A DNA stretch of 64,000 nt from DATFYM01 sp035315065. Lineage in GTDB: Bacteria > Acidobacteriota > Terriglobia > UBA7540. The notes under the pieces are model-generated. The model made no database searches. It was given only the letters and a program-made list of their open reading frames with translations, and had not been told where the DNA came from. Below are positions 16,440-24,756 of this stretch, one piece after another; within the stretch, counting starts at the first letter, position 1; each line of letters opens with the position of its first letter. The position numbers and the translations under genes are program-made. The stretch spans positions 17,683 through 81,682 of the forward strand of contig DATFYM010000026.1 of the NCBI GenBank assembly GCA_035315065.1. Direction: 5' to 3'.

Positions 16440-17080
16440 TAAGAAGAAGGCCCGCGGGGCCGAAAGAGTTTAGCCCAGGGCGCGAGCCCTGGGTCCAGAC
16501 GCCCTCTGCTGCGAGGAAGTAAAACTCCGCATCCAATCGCGCGTATAGGGGGCGCGAGCCCTGGGTCCAGAAGCCCTCTGCTGCGAGGGGAGCCCCAGCG
16601 GGGCGAAAGAACGCTTGCGACGCGGAACCCGTGATGTTCTGGCGCCCCTCCGGGGCTTGACCGGCGCTCGGGCTCAGAATCCCAGGGCTTACGCCCCATA
16701 GGCGTTGACCTAAGGGTTGGAAGCGTTCTAAAGCCCGCAAAGCGGGCGTCGTCATTTAGCCCACGGCGAGCCAGCCGTGGGGCAGAACGCGACCGGTAGA
16801 ATTGAGAAGCCCCGTAGGGGCGACATCCGGCTCCGTTCGGGGGGAGTCGAGCACCATCCGCGGTAAGTTGTGGCCGTGAGAAATCCCGGACGCCGCCCCT
16901 ACCGGGGCTGACAAGACTCATATGCCGCCGCCGTCCCACGGCTGGCTCGCCGTGGGCTACAGGATGTCGCCACTGCCGTGGCTTCGGATAAGGCCACCTC
17001 CATTAGGTTAACGCCTACGGGGGCTTGCGCTGTGGCTACTTTCTGGCGCCCGCTACGCGGGCTTCCCCGGAACCACAATC
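16440..17080. repeat. Cluster of GC-rich palindromic repeats
   Basis: Several short hairpins follow each other: GCCCAGGGCGCGAGCCCTGGG (twice, near 16473 and 16552), CCCGCAAAGCGGGC, CCACGGCGAGCCAGCCGTGG with the opposed CCCACGGCTGGCTCGCCGTG, CCCCGTAGGGGCG with CGCCCCTACCGGGG, and GCCCGCTACGCGGGC. A partial copy of the first type is at 30352-30400. No gene is supported here. Confidence 0.7.
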
Positions 17081-17163
17081 GCCGTTGCCGTCGTGAGCTG
17101 CCACAAATGCGTCATGCGCAGGCGGCAGGGTTTCCACTTTCGTGTAGCAAACCCGTTGCAGAT

Positions 17164-17250
17164 CCCTGTCGCAGGCGCCGTTCGCAAGTGCTCAATGCAC
17201 CTCGGCTTGGGCGGATGTCGATTGCTACCCTCGACAAACGCACTCAGCCA
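17164..17250 (-). pseudogene. Decayed copy 3 of the 53-codon fragment
   Basis: Shares CACCTCGGCTTGGGCGGA, GTTCGCAAGT and TGTCGATTGCT with copies at 13923-14084 and 15048-15275. It lies at the same place relative to VapC copy 2 as copy 2 does to VapC copy 1, so it was carried along in that duplication. Confidence 0.5.
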
Positions 17251-17295
17251 TATGAGGGACGGCATCACGCCCGGCTTGTCCACAGGGGATGTGAC

Positions 17296-17685
17296 TCACC
17301 TGAAGAGTTTCGTGCGAAGGCTCGTATACCGCGCGATGGATTCACAATCCCGGTCCTTGTGCCACACGGGTACGCGGTTCTCGATGGCGATCGCAGCGAT
17401 GAGGCAATCCGTGGAGGAACGAATCGTGTAGCCCTTTGCGCGCCCCAGGCGGTAAATCTCGACCGCCGATAGAAATGCGGCCCTGGGCAACGGATCGCTT
17501 AGGATCGGCAGCGCCAGCAGCCCCTCCCGAAAAGCCTCGCTCGCCGGATCTTGGCGGAGGCCCTGCAGAACCTCCTGCACGACAGGTCCGCAGGTGGCAA
17601 AATTAAGCAATTCCTCTTGCGAGACCTTCGAGCCCAGCCTCCCATTCAGGAGCTCGATCCAGACGGAGGTATCGACCAAGATCAT
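17296..17685 (-). CDS. vapC: VapC toxin, PIN ribonuclease, copy 2
   Basis: 129 residues with the same PIN motifs as copy 1 (VDTSVWIELL, TDCLIAA, WHKDRD). Differences include Arg15Gly, Val30Ala, a GS to RA change at about 68-69 and the final RP to KL. All catalytic acidic residues are kept. Overlaps its antitoxin stop by 4 bases. Confidence 0.9.
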   Translation of the reverse strand: MILVDTSVWIELLNGRLGSKVSQEELLNFATCGPVVQEVLQGLRQDPASEAFREGLLALPILSDPLPRAAFLSAVEIYRLGRAKGYTIRSSTDCLIAAIAIENRVPVWHKDRDCESIARYTSLRTKLFR

Positions 17686-17924
17686 CGCCGGCCCCGCTGC
17701 CGCCTCTCGCCGGGCCGACGCCTTTGGACCCTATCCTCGCGCATTTCCTGCAAGTCTCCTTGCCAAAGCCCTTGGCCAAAGAATTGAGGCAGGCCCTGAA
17801 TCTTGCGCAGGCGCATGACCTCCGCTAAGGCAAGATTGACAGCAGCCGAGTAGGTCTTCACTCCCAGCAGGTGCGTGGCTTGATCCAGCAGTTCGGGGTC
17901 TAAAACAAGATTTGTACGTTTCAT
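17682..17924 (-). CDS. vapB: VapB antitoxin, copy 2
   Basis: 80 residues, differing from copy 1 at four positions, all after residue 43 (D to G, R to Q, E to Q, S to G). The ribbon-helix-helix half is identical, so the two antitoxins should bind the same operator and could cross-regulate. Start at 17924 chosen to match copy 1. Confidence 0.88.
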   Translation of the reverse strand: MKRTNLVLDPELLDQATHLLGVKTYSAAVNLALAEVMRLRKIQGLPQFFGQGLWQGDLQEMREDRVQRRRPGERRQRGRR

Positions 17925-18003
17925 GCGCACAGTATAGATCAAGGCTGGGTCACGGGTAGGTATAGCCCTTTCGAATCTCGCGCGTTTCGCATCCGCCGCC
18001 GTC

Positions 18004-18228
18004 TCAGCGGAATTCGTCCTCTGGCTGGGGAGGGACCTTGGGAGCGTTCTTCAAGAACTTCATCAGCCCAGCTCCCGTGGCGCTTCCGGCGCGCTTCTTG
18101 AAGAACTCGGCGGCCGTTTCCACCACCCCAACCTTTTCGGCGACGGCGGCGATCCACTGATTCAGCGACACCCCGTCTTCCTTCGCCAGGCGTTGCGCAG
18201 CCTTCTTGACGGAGAGAGGGCGTTTCAA
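18004..18228 (-). CDS. HicB-like/ribbon-helix-helix orphan antitoxin, shortened N-terminus
   Basis: 74 residues from a TTG start: RPLSVKKAAQRLAKEDGVSLNQWIAAVAEKVG is a ribbon-helix-helix segment, followed by AEFFKKRAGSATG and FLKNAPKVPPQPEDE, as in HicB-family or CopG-like antitoxins. The usual N-terminal strand (MTLRVP-like) is shortened by comparison, and the 172-codon open frame extending upstream lies inside the MFS gene in another frame. No partner toxin is adjacent. Start uncertain; could be a remnant. Confidence 0.5.
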   Translation of the reverse strand: MKRPLSVKKAAQRLAKEDGVSLNQWIAAVAEKVGVVETAAEFFKKRAGSATGAGLMKFLKNAPKVPPQPEDEFR

Positions 18229-18236
18229 GGACGACG

Positions 18237-19484
18237 CTAGTGCAGCGCGCGGTTCGTGTCTTCTTCCTCGGGTGGCTTCAGCCGTCGAAACGCCGAATAG
18301 AGGAGTAAGTCGTAGGTGATCTTGATGCTGCCACCCAGGAAGAGTGGCGTCGCCAGAGCTACGTGCTGCATGACGTAACCGGCCAGAGACGGCGTTATCG
18401 ACCTCGAAACACTGCGGGCAAGATTCGTTACCCCGCTCGCAAGAGCGCGCTCGCCGGGTTGAACTACGGCCATGATATAGGACTGCCGCGTCGGAACGTC
18501 CATCTCTACCAGGGATTCCCAAGCAAGGTAGAACAGCATGGCCCAGCCGGGCGACGGAGCAAGTGGCACCGCCATCATCAGCAGACTTGATGGAATGTGA
18601 GTGAAAACCATGGTGTTTAGGAGTCCGATGCGGCGGGCTAGCCAGGCCGCGATGAGGTATGAACCGGAGTTGAGCAGATTGCCGGCGAAAAAGAGCAGCC
18701 CGAGGGTCCCCTCCGAGATTCCAAAGCGCTGGAAAAACCAGTAAGCGATCAGGGCATCCGTGAGGAACCCGCCGCCCAGACTGTCGATTCCCGACAAGGC
18801 TGCGAGTTTGGTGACGACCGTCCGCGAATGTGGAGAGAGCCGCGTTGCACCCGTCGCGGTGACGGCTGGGCTCCGTGCCTCGATATCACGCGAGAGTAAT
18901 GGGTACAGGAATGCCGTGACCAGGTTGATAGCTCCGTACAAACCGAAAGTCACCTTGTAAGCCAACAGGAAATCGACGCCGAGCCGGTGAACAAGCAGCC
19001 AAGGCAGTCCGGCGATCAGCGCTCCACCTGCATGCCCAATGTCCATAATGAGGCTGTGCCAGGAAAGGGCGACCGTTCGGCGTTCGGTCGAGGTGGTTTG
19101 GGGAATGATCGCCTGCTCGAGGGCAAAGGCGGGCCCACGGTCCGTACCCATGCCGTTGACCATCCCTGCAAAGGCAAGGGCGAGAATCGCGTGAAACCGA
19201 CCGGTCAAGGCAAAGCCCAGGCCGCCGAACGCAGCCAAGAGCGAAATACTGGTCAGAATGCGCCGTCGGCCAAGCCGATCGGCTCGCAGGCTCACAATCA
19301 GAGTTCCCACAGCCGCCCCGGCCAAGCCGGCGGTAATGACGAAGCCGATCTGAGTGGCCGATAAGCCCACTCGCGAGAGATAGACGCCCAGGACAACGCC
19401 GGTAAGTCCAACGCCGGTCGAGCGCAGCAGCGCGGCTGCGTAAATGAGCCGCAAGTTGTGGCTTACCTGAGCAAAGAAAGCCAT
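18237..19484 (-). CDS. MFS transporter
   Basis: 415-residue inner-membrane transporter with about 12 hydrophobic segments. The loop between segments 2 and 3 carries the major facilitator motif (RADRLGRRRILTSIS). Near NGMGTDRGPAFALEQAIIP is a segment typical of the DHA-like branch that Acidobacteria carry in many copies. Substrate cannot be told. The start at 19484 begins just before the first helix. It lies between a TonB-type receptor and a toxin-antitoxin island, with no evident operon partner. Confidence 0.85.
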   Translation of the reverse strand: MAFFAQVSHNLRLIYAAALLRSTGVGLTGVVLGVYLSRVGLSATQIGFVITAGLAGAAVGTLIVSLRADRLGRRRILTSISLLAAFGGLGFALTGRFHAILALAFAGMVNGMGTDRGPAFALEQAIIPQTTSTERRTVALSWHSLIMDIGHAGGALIAGLPWLLVHRLGVDFLLAYKVTFGLYGAINLVTAFLYPLLSRDIEARSPAVTATGATRLSPHSRTVVTKLAALSGIDSLGGGFLTDALIAYWFFQRFGISEGTLGLLFFAGNLLNSGSYLIAAWLARRIGLLNTMVFTHIPSSLLMMAVPLAPSPGWAMLFYLAWESLVEMDVPTRQSYIMAVVQPGERALASGVTNLARSVSRSITPSLAGYVMQHVALATPLFLGGSIKITYDLLLYSAFRRLKPPEEEDTNRALH

Positions 19485-19537
19485 GGTTATGGAACCCCGG
19501 AAGTCTCACCAGAGGTCAGAGCTGAGCCTATCCCTTT

Positions 19538-22498
19538 CTAAAACGTGAATCGCATCTGCAGTTCCATTCGGCGGTTGTCCGCCGACTCGGAGAAGCCGGT
19601 GCCGCCGAGGGTACCGACGCCATAGGGTTGGTTGGCCTGCCCGAATCGCGGCGATTCGATATTGCCAATGATCGGGCCGGGATTATTTCGATTCAGCACA
19701 TTGCGGATCGACATCGAGATGGTCAGGTTATAGCGGCGGCCGGGAGAGGAGGTGTCGCTCCGCGGTCCACCCACGTTGAACGGGCCGGTCTCGGCACGCC
19801 GGCCGTAACCTCCCGACGCCGCCCCGCCGCCTCCACGCTCCGCTGCTCCAAAGGCGAAAACTTTCGAAACGCGAAGGTTGGGCATGATGATGCCAGGTCC
19901 ACGGCCAAAGTTGCGCGGAAGAATCCTCTCGCCGGCTATCGGATTGGGATCGAGCAGACCGTACTTCGTTTGAACCAACCCTGGCTTGTTCGGATCCACG
20001 GCAACGCCGGGCCTGCCGTTGAAAAGCGTGTCGCCATAGAGATCCTGGCCTGCGGTGATGTCAAAAGGCGCCCCCGAGTTGGCGACCAGGAACGGGTTAA
20101 AACGAAAGCCCCAACGCGTACTGATGGACCCGCCGAAGGTCACACGATGACGGATATCCGTCGCCGCCGGTCCGTACTCCCCCGCCATGCTGTAGGGATT
20201 CGCCGGGAAAGTACCGAGGCCGTCGGTATTGCTCTTCGCATGGTTGTAAAGATACGAGCCGAACAGGGAGATGTTCTTGCCGGCTTGAGAGTTGAAGTTC
20301 GTAATCAACTGAGTCTGATTGTAGAGGCCCGACGATTCCATCTGGAACACGGGATTGGAATTGCCTAGCGGAAACACGCCGCTCCCGGACGTCTCCGGAT
20401 TATAGGTGCCCGGCAGTGGAGCGTTGACATCCTCCGATCGCAACTGATGGAGCCCGTGTGTGTCAGCGAAGGTCACCGCCACGGTTGTATGAGCAGGCAG
20501 TTGGCGCTCGAAGGCGACGGCGGACTGCATGAGATAGGGAGCTCTTAGGGATGAGCTGACTCTTTCGATCACCTGTTGGCCCGCCAAGCCGGCCAGCGAA
20601 GCGAGAGGCGGAACCGACGGGTAAAAGTCGGGGCGGGTGATCACGTACTGTTGCTGCACGACGCCGTTGTAACGATCGGCGGCAAGCGTATTCGTGACAT
20701 CGAAGCGATCATAGAAGACCCCGAATCCCGCGCGGATCACGTTCTTGGGGCCGGACCCTTGCGATTGCTTTCCCGGGGCCCAGGCCAAGCCAATGCGCGG
20801 GGCGAAGGCCCGCCAGTCGCGGATGTTGGTTTGGGCTTCGTAGCGCAAGCCGTAACTGAGGGTCAGATTGGGCCGGGCCCGCCAGTCGTCGCCCAGGAAG
20901 GCGCCCACGTCCCACTGGCTCACCGAAAGGGACGGCAGTCCGGCAGCGATGCTGAATTGCGAAGCGCCGCCCCCCAGCGTCCGAATTTGATTCGGTGTCA
21001 GGCCCATCCGCATGAAGAGGAGAGTCCGGCGGTAGTTTTCAATTGAGGTGATGTTGACGAGAACCGGCTGTCCATTAGCGTTGAGCACCGGCTGGTTGTC
21101 AGCATTCAGCGCGGGTGCGAGACCGCCCGAAAAGACGAACGTGCCGCCGAAGTTCGTCGGAGACGTGTCGTCGAGGTGCACGGCGCGTAATCGCGCACCG
21201 AACCGCCAGGTATGCCCTCCGCGCAGCAGGCTGGTGTAGTTCTGTAGCTCGTAGTCGTTCTCCACATTGAACGATTGGCCCGCCGGCGCTCCCCCGCCAA
21301 TGAACGAGCCCAAGACCTGGACCACGGGGGACGGTTCTTCCGCCAGGCTCGACAGATTGAAGCGGTAAAACTGAAAGCGGGTCTCATTGATGGCGTTCGC
21401 GCTGAAGACGACGGTATTGGCGGCCTGCACCGTTTGGCTGTCACTGTGATTGTGAAGGCCGGCGGATACGAGATTGAACCCACCCACGCCGGCGTCCTGG
21501 ATATCGGCCGTCGAGAAGCGATAGCGCACAGATAGAGTGTCGTTTGTACTCATCTGGCGATCGATGCGGGGACTCAAGGTGAGGCGGCGCTGCGGAATGC
21601 GGAACACCTGAGTATAGGGATCAATGATATCGAGCGTTGCGGGGTCGAGCGTGGTTCCATTGATGATGGCGCCGTTGTCGATCGCCGCCCGGTCGACGTT
21701 GAAGAAGAACGAGGTCTTCTGGTTGAGAGGTCCGCTGAGGTTGCCTCCGTATTCTTTGAGCAAGAAAGGAGCCTTCTCAGCGGCGTAGGGGTTGCGCGAG
21801 TTCCAGAAGCTGTCACCGAAGTTGTTGTAACCTGTGCCGTGGAAGCGGTTCGCGCCCGGCTTGGTGAAGACTTCAATCCGGCCGTAGCCGAGCTTGTCGT
21901 ACTCGGGCGAAAAAGGATTCTGGTTGATGCGAATCTCACGGATCTCGTTCTTGGAGGGAAGTTCGCCGCCACTGAATCCGTCGATGTAGATCGCGCCGCC
22001 ATTCGGGCCGGCCGAGGGTCCGGCGAGCGCTTGAAGATCGGCGGCCAAATCCGTCGGGTCGTCCGAGAGGGCCTGTAGGTCGTCCCTACGGAGCACGAGG
22101 GCGCTGGCGTTGCTCCCGGCGGCGGCGCTTACCGAGGGTACCGCGTCCCCCTGTACCGCCACCTGTTCGGGCGGAAGCACGACCTTCAATTGCAGATTCA
22201 GTGTCTCTGCGCCTGATTTCAGTGATATCTTCACGGGTTCTGGGAGTGCCAAGTTGGGTGCGGATGCTTGTACGACATACCCACCCGCCGTGAGTCCTGA
22301 AAACTGATACGTTCCGTCATTCCCGCTCTTGGTCGATTGCTTCAAGCCGGATGGCCCGGTTAACGTAACAGTTGCGCCGGCAACGATGGCCCCGCTTTGG
22401 TCGGTGACCACTCCATGAAGCACCGCTGTCTGCCCGAAGAGGTCTGATATTGTCATGAGGACGGCCAATAAGAGAAGAAGACCCTTTAACACACCCAC
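19538..22498 (-). CDS. TonB-dependent receptor-like outer membrane protein with carboxypeptidase regulatory-like domain
   Basis: 986 residues. A signal peptide (LLLLLAVLMTISDLFG) precedes a carboxypeptidase-regulatory-like beta domain (VVTDQSGAIVAGATVTLTGPSG...GTYQFSGLTAGGYVV) at about residues 28-105. A plug-like part follows (IYIDGFSGGELPSKNEIREIRINQNPFSPEYDKLGYGRIEVFTKPG), then a long beta-barrel ending in LQMRFTF, a terminal aromatic residue suited to outer-membrane insertion. This is the Oar-like receptor type abundant in Acidobacteria, thought to import glycans or peptides. GTG at 22498 overlaps GGAGG; a GTG at 22492 has better spacing and may be the real start. Confidence 0.87.
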   Translation of the reverse strand: MGVLKGLLLLLAVLMTISDLFGQTAVLHGVVTDQSGAIVAGATVTLTGPSGLKQSTKSGNDGTYQFSGLTAGGYVVQASAPNLALPEPVKISLKSGAETLNLQLKVVLPPEQVAVQGDAVPSVSAAAGSNASALVLRRDDLQALSDDPTDLAADLQALAGPSAGPNGGAIYIDGFSGGELPSKNEIREIRINQNPFSPEYDKLGYGRIEVFTKPGANRFHGTGYNNFGDSFWNSRNPYAAEKAPFLLKEYGGNLSGPLNQKTSFFFNVDRAAIDNGAIINGTTLDPATLDIIDPYTQVFRIPQRRLTLSPRIDRQMSTNDTLSVRYRFSTADIQDAGVGGFNLVSAGLHNHSDSQTVQAANTVVFSANAINETRFQFYRFNLSSLAEEPSPVVQVLGSFIGGGAPAGQSFNVENDYELQNYTSLLRGGHTWRFGARLRAVHLDDTSPTNFGGTFVFSGGLAPALNADNQPVLNANGQPVLVNITSIENYRRTLLFMRMGLTPNQIRTLGGGASQFSIAAGLPSLSVSQWDVGAFLGDDWRARPNLTLSYGLRYEAQTNIRDWRAFAPRIGLAWAPGKQSQGSGPKNVIRAGFGVFYDRFDVTNTLAADRYNGVVQQQYVITRPDFYPSVPPLASLAGLAGQQVIERVSSSLRAPYLMQSAVAFERQLPAHTTVAVTFADTHGLHQLRSEDVNAPLPGTYNPETSGSGVFPLGNSNPVFQMESSGLYNQTQLITNFNSQAGKNISLFGSYLYNHAKSNTDGLGTFPANPYSMAGEYGPAATDIRHRVTFGGSISTRWGFRFNPFLVANSGAPFDITAGQDLYGDTLFNGRPGVAVDPNKPGLVQTKYGLLDPNPIAGERILPRNFGRGPGIIMPNLRVSKVFAFGAAERGGGGAASGGYGRRAETGPFNVGGPRSDTSSPGRRYNLTISMSIRNVLNRNNPGPIIGNIESPRFGQANQPYGVGTLGGTGFSESADNRRMELQMRFTF

Positions 22499-22774
22499 CT
22501 CCGGAAGGCATGAACGGGCGTCGGAGCAGCCTGTGGCCCGGGCGGAAATGAAGCAAGATTATGAACACCCAAACAGTTTAACCATACAACCTGAAGAAAA
22601 TCTGAAAGTTTCGTCGTCTCGTAGCAGGCGCACCGCAGACCGAGCCCCGCTTGCTAAGAGTAAAGGGGCTGGGTCCGACCTGCCGACTTTCGAGTTTCGA
22701 TTTTCGCAGACTTGACAGATAATTGAAGCATCGGACGGGGCAAAAGAATCTAACGTGGGAAGGCATCAAAGGTC
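22499..22774. other. Divergent intergenic region between the receptor and the redox trio
   Basis: Separates two divergently transcribed units and should hold both promoters. I see an AT-rich stretch near 22555-22620 but no clear -35/-10 pair or repeat family. Confidence 0.35.
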
Positions 22775-24439
22775 ATGGTAAAGCCGTTTCTGTTGACCGT
22801 GGATGACGACGCCGAGGTGCTGCGAGCGGTGGAGCGCGACCTGAGGGCTCGCTATGCCGAGCGCTATCGCGTGCTGCGGGCTGACTCCGGCCAGACGGCG
22901 CTGGAGGCCCTGCGCAGCCTCAAGAAGCGCGACGAGCCGGTGGCGCTGCTGCTGGTGGATCAGCGCATGCCCCACATCACCGGGGTGGAGTTTCTCGGCC
23001 AGGCGATGGAGCTCTATCCGGACGCGAAGCGCGTCCTGCTGACCGCTTACGCCGACACCGACGCCGCCATCCGCGCCATCAACGACGCCAAGATCCAGCA
23101 TTACCTCCTGAAGCCCTGGGACCCGCCCGAGGAGCACCTCTACCCCGTGCTCGACGATCTGCTCGAGGAGTGGTGGGCGTCGTTCCGGCCTACGTTTGAC
23201 GGGGCCCGCGTGCTGGGCACCCGCTGGTCGCCGCAGTCCTACGCGATCCGGGAATTCCTGGCGCGCAACCGGGTGCCTTACCGCTGGCTGGACATTGAAA
23301 CTGAGAACCCCGAGGTGCAGCGTCTGAAGAGCGCGCTGGGCGCCGACGCGTCCCGCCTGCCGGTGGTGTTCTTTCCCGACGGATCGTCGCTGGCCGACCC
23401 GGGCCTCGCGGCGCTGGCCGAGAAGTTGGGCCTGCGCACCCGTGCGGAGATGGCCTTCTACGATCTGGTCATCATCGGCGGCGGTCCGGCCGGCCTCGCG
23501 GCCGCCGTCTATGGCGCCTCGGAGGGCCTGCGCACGGTGATGATTGAGAAGTCGGCGCCGGGCGGGCAGGCGGGAATGAGCTCGCGCATCGAGAACTACC
23601 TCGGCTTCCCCGCCGGCCTCAGCGGCGGCGACCTGGCGAAGCGCGGCGTCGATCAGGCCCGGCGGTTCGGCGTGGAAATCCTGGCGCCGCAGGAGGCGAC
23701 GGGGGTGCGCGTGGAGGGCCCGTCGCGCATCGTGAAGCTGGCGGACGGGAGCGAGCTAGGCTCGAAAGCCTTACTGATCGCCACCGGCCTCTCCTACCGC
23801 AAGCTGGAGGTGCCCGGCGCCGAGCAACTGCAAGGCCGGGGTGTTTACTACGGCGCCGCCATGACCGAGGCCGCTTCCTGCAAGGACGAGGACGTCTACA
23901 TCGTGGGCGGCGCCAACTCCGCCGGACAGGCGGCGATGTTCTTCGCCAAGTACGCCTGCCGGGTGGTGATGCTGGTGCGTGGCGAGACGCTTTCCACCTC
24001 CATGTCGCAGTACCTCATCGACCAGATCAAGCAGACGCCCAACATCCAGGTGGAGACCCGAAGCCGCGTCGTGGAGGCGCACGGCAATGGACACCTGGAG
24101 GCGATCTCCATTCTCTGCGAGCGCAGCGGGCAAACCGACCGGGTGCCGGCGGCCGCGCTATTTGTCTTCATCGGTGCCGAGCCGCGCACTGACTGGCTGG
24201 CCGGCGTCGTGGAACGCGACCAGCGCGGCTTTGTGCTGACCGGGAACGATCTGGTACGGGAGGGCAAGCGCCCCAAAGGTTGGACGCTCGACCGCGACCC
24301 TTACCTGCCCGAGACCAGCGTGCCCGGCATCTTCGCGGTGGGCGACGTTCGCCACGGCTCGGTGAAGCGCGTGGCCTCCGGGGTCGGCGAAGGCTCGATC
24401 GCCGTCCAGTTCATCCATCAGTACTTGAGCGCGGTCTGA
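22775..24439 (+). CDS. Response regulator fused to a thioredoxin-reductase-like flavoprotein
   Basis: 554 residues. Residues 1-125: receiver domain with acidic pocket D10-D12, phospho-acceptor D62 (VDQRMP) and the conserved KPW lysine. Residues 145-215: a thioredoxin-fold-like segment (LGTRWSPQSYAIREFLARNRVPYRWLDIE) without CxxC. Residues 225-554: FAD/NAD(P) flavoprotein of the TrxR family, FAD site GGGPAGLAAA, pyridine-nucleotide site VGGANSAGQ, and C-terminal GIFAVGDVR. The redox CxxC expected after GRGVYYG is absent (AAMTEAASC). Followed by a histidine kinase gene that could phosphorylate the receiver. Known as a fused response regulator/thioredoxin-disulfide reductase architecture; its electron acceptor is unclear. 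Confidence 0.85.
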   Translation: MVKPFLLTVDDDAEVLRAVERDLRARYAERYRVLRADSGQTALEALRSLKKRDEPVALLLVDQRMPHITGVEFLGQAMELYPDAKRVLLTAYADTDAAIRAINDAKIQHYLLKPWDPPEEHLYPVLDDLLEEWWASFRPTFDGARVLGTRWSPQSYAIREFLARNRVPYRWLDIETENPEVQRLKSALGADASRLPVVFFPDGSSLADPGLAALAEKLGLRTRAEMAFYDLVIIGGGPAGLAAAVYGASEGLRTVMIEKSAPGGQAGMSSRIENYLGFPAGLSGGDLAKRGVDQARRFGVEILAPQEATGVRVEGPSRIVKLADGSELGSKALLIATGLSYRKLEVPGAEQLQGRGVYYGAAMTEAASCKDEDVYIVGGANSAGQAAMFFAKYACRVVMLVRGETLSTSMSQYLIDQIKQTPNIQVETRSRVVEAHGNGHLEAISILCERSGQTDRVPAAALFVFIGAEPRTDWLAGVVERDQRGFVLTGNDLVREGKRPKGWTLDRDPYLPETSVPGIFAVGDVRHGSVKRVASGVGEGSIAVQFIHQYLSAV

Positions 24440-24440
24440 G

Positions 24441-24530
24441 GAATTTTGGATTTTGGATTTTGGATTTTGGATTGAAGACGGGCGCCCTTTGGTTGGGTGG
24501 TTCCTAGCACTGGATTTTGGATTTCGGATA
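24441..24530. repeat. Direct repeats, GGATTTT-unit
   Basis: Five slipped GGATTTT units (24441-24473) and a shorter group (24511-24530, TGGATTTTGGATTTCGG) on either side of GGGCGCCCTTTGGTTGGGTG. Same style as other half-hairpins in the window but no reverse-complement arm is visible. Confidence 0.6.
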
Positions 24531-24535
24531 CGGCT

Positions 24536-24711
24536 GCGCGAAGCGCCTTGGAGTGCGGCGGCTTGACGCCGCCTTCGTATCCGATCAACACAGAAGGCGG
24601 CATCAAGCCGCCTTGGTATCCCATCAACACAGATGGCGGCGTCAAGCCGCCTTGGTATCTGATCAACACAGAAGGCGGCGTCAAGCCGCCGCACTCCAAG
24701 GCGCTTCGCGC
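24536..24711. repeat. Palindromic element: perfect 38-bp terminal inverted repeats enclosing ~41-bp tandem units
   Basis: 24536-24573 and 24674-24711 are perfect reverse complements (start GCGCGAAGCGCCTTGGAGTG). Between them, copies of GGCGGCGTCAAGCCGCC (itself a hairpin) plus TTGGTATCCCATCAACACAG repeat with a period of about 41 bases. Both strands read through as open frames with SALECGGLTPPS-like peptides; these recur in several bacterial phyla as repeat products and are not real proteins. It sits between the flavoprotein and its kinase partner. Confidence 0.85.
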
Positions 24712-24756
24712 ATCTTCTGTGGGTCGCGAATTCGATAGTTTAGTCTGGACAGTAGA

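Noticed and set aside
24536..24711. CRISPR-like array because of regular ~41-bp repeats.
   Set aside because: The spacers are nearly the same as each other and the repeat is a hairpin inside perfect terminal inverted repeats. No cas genes.
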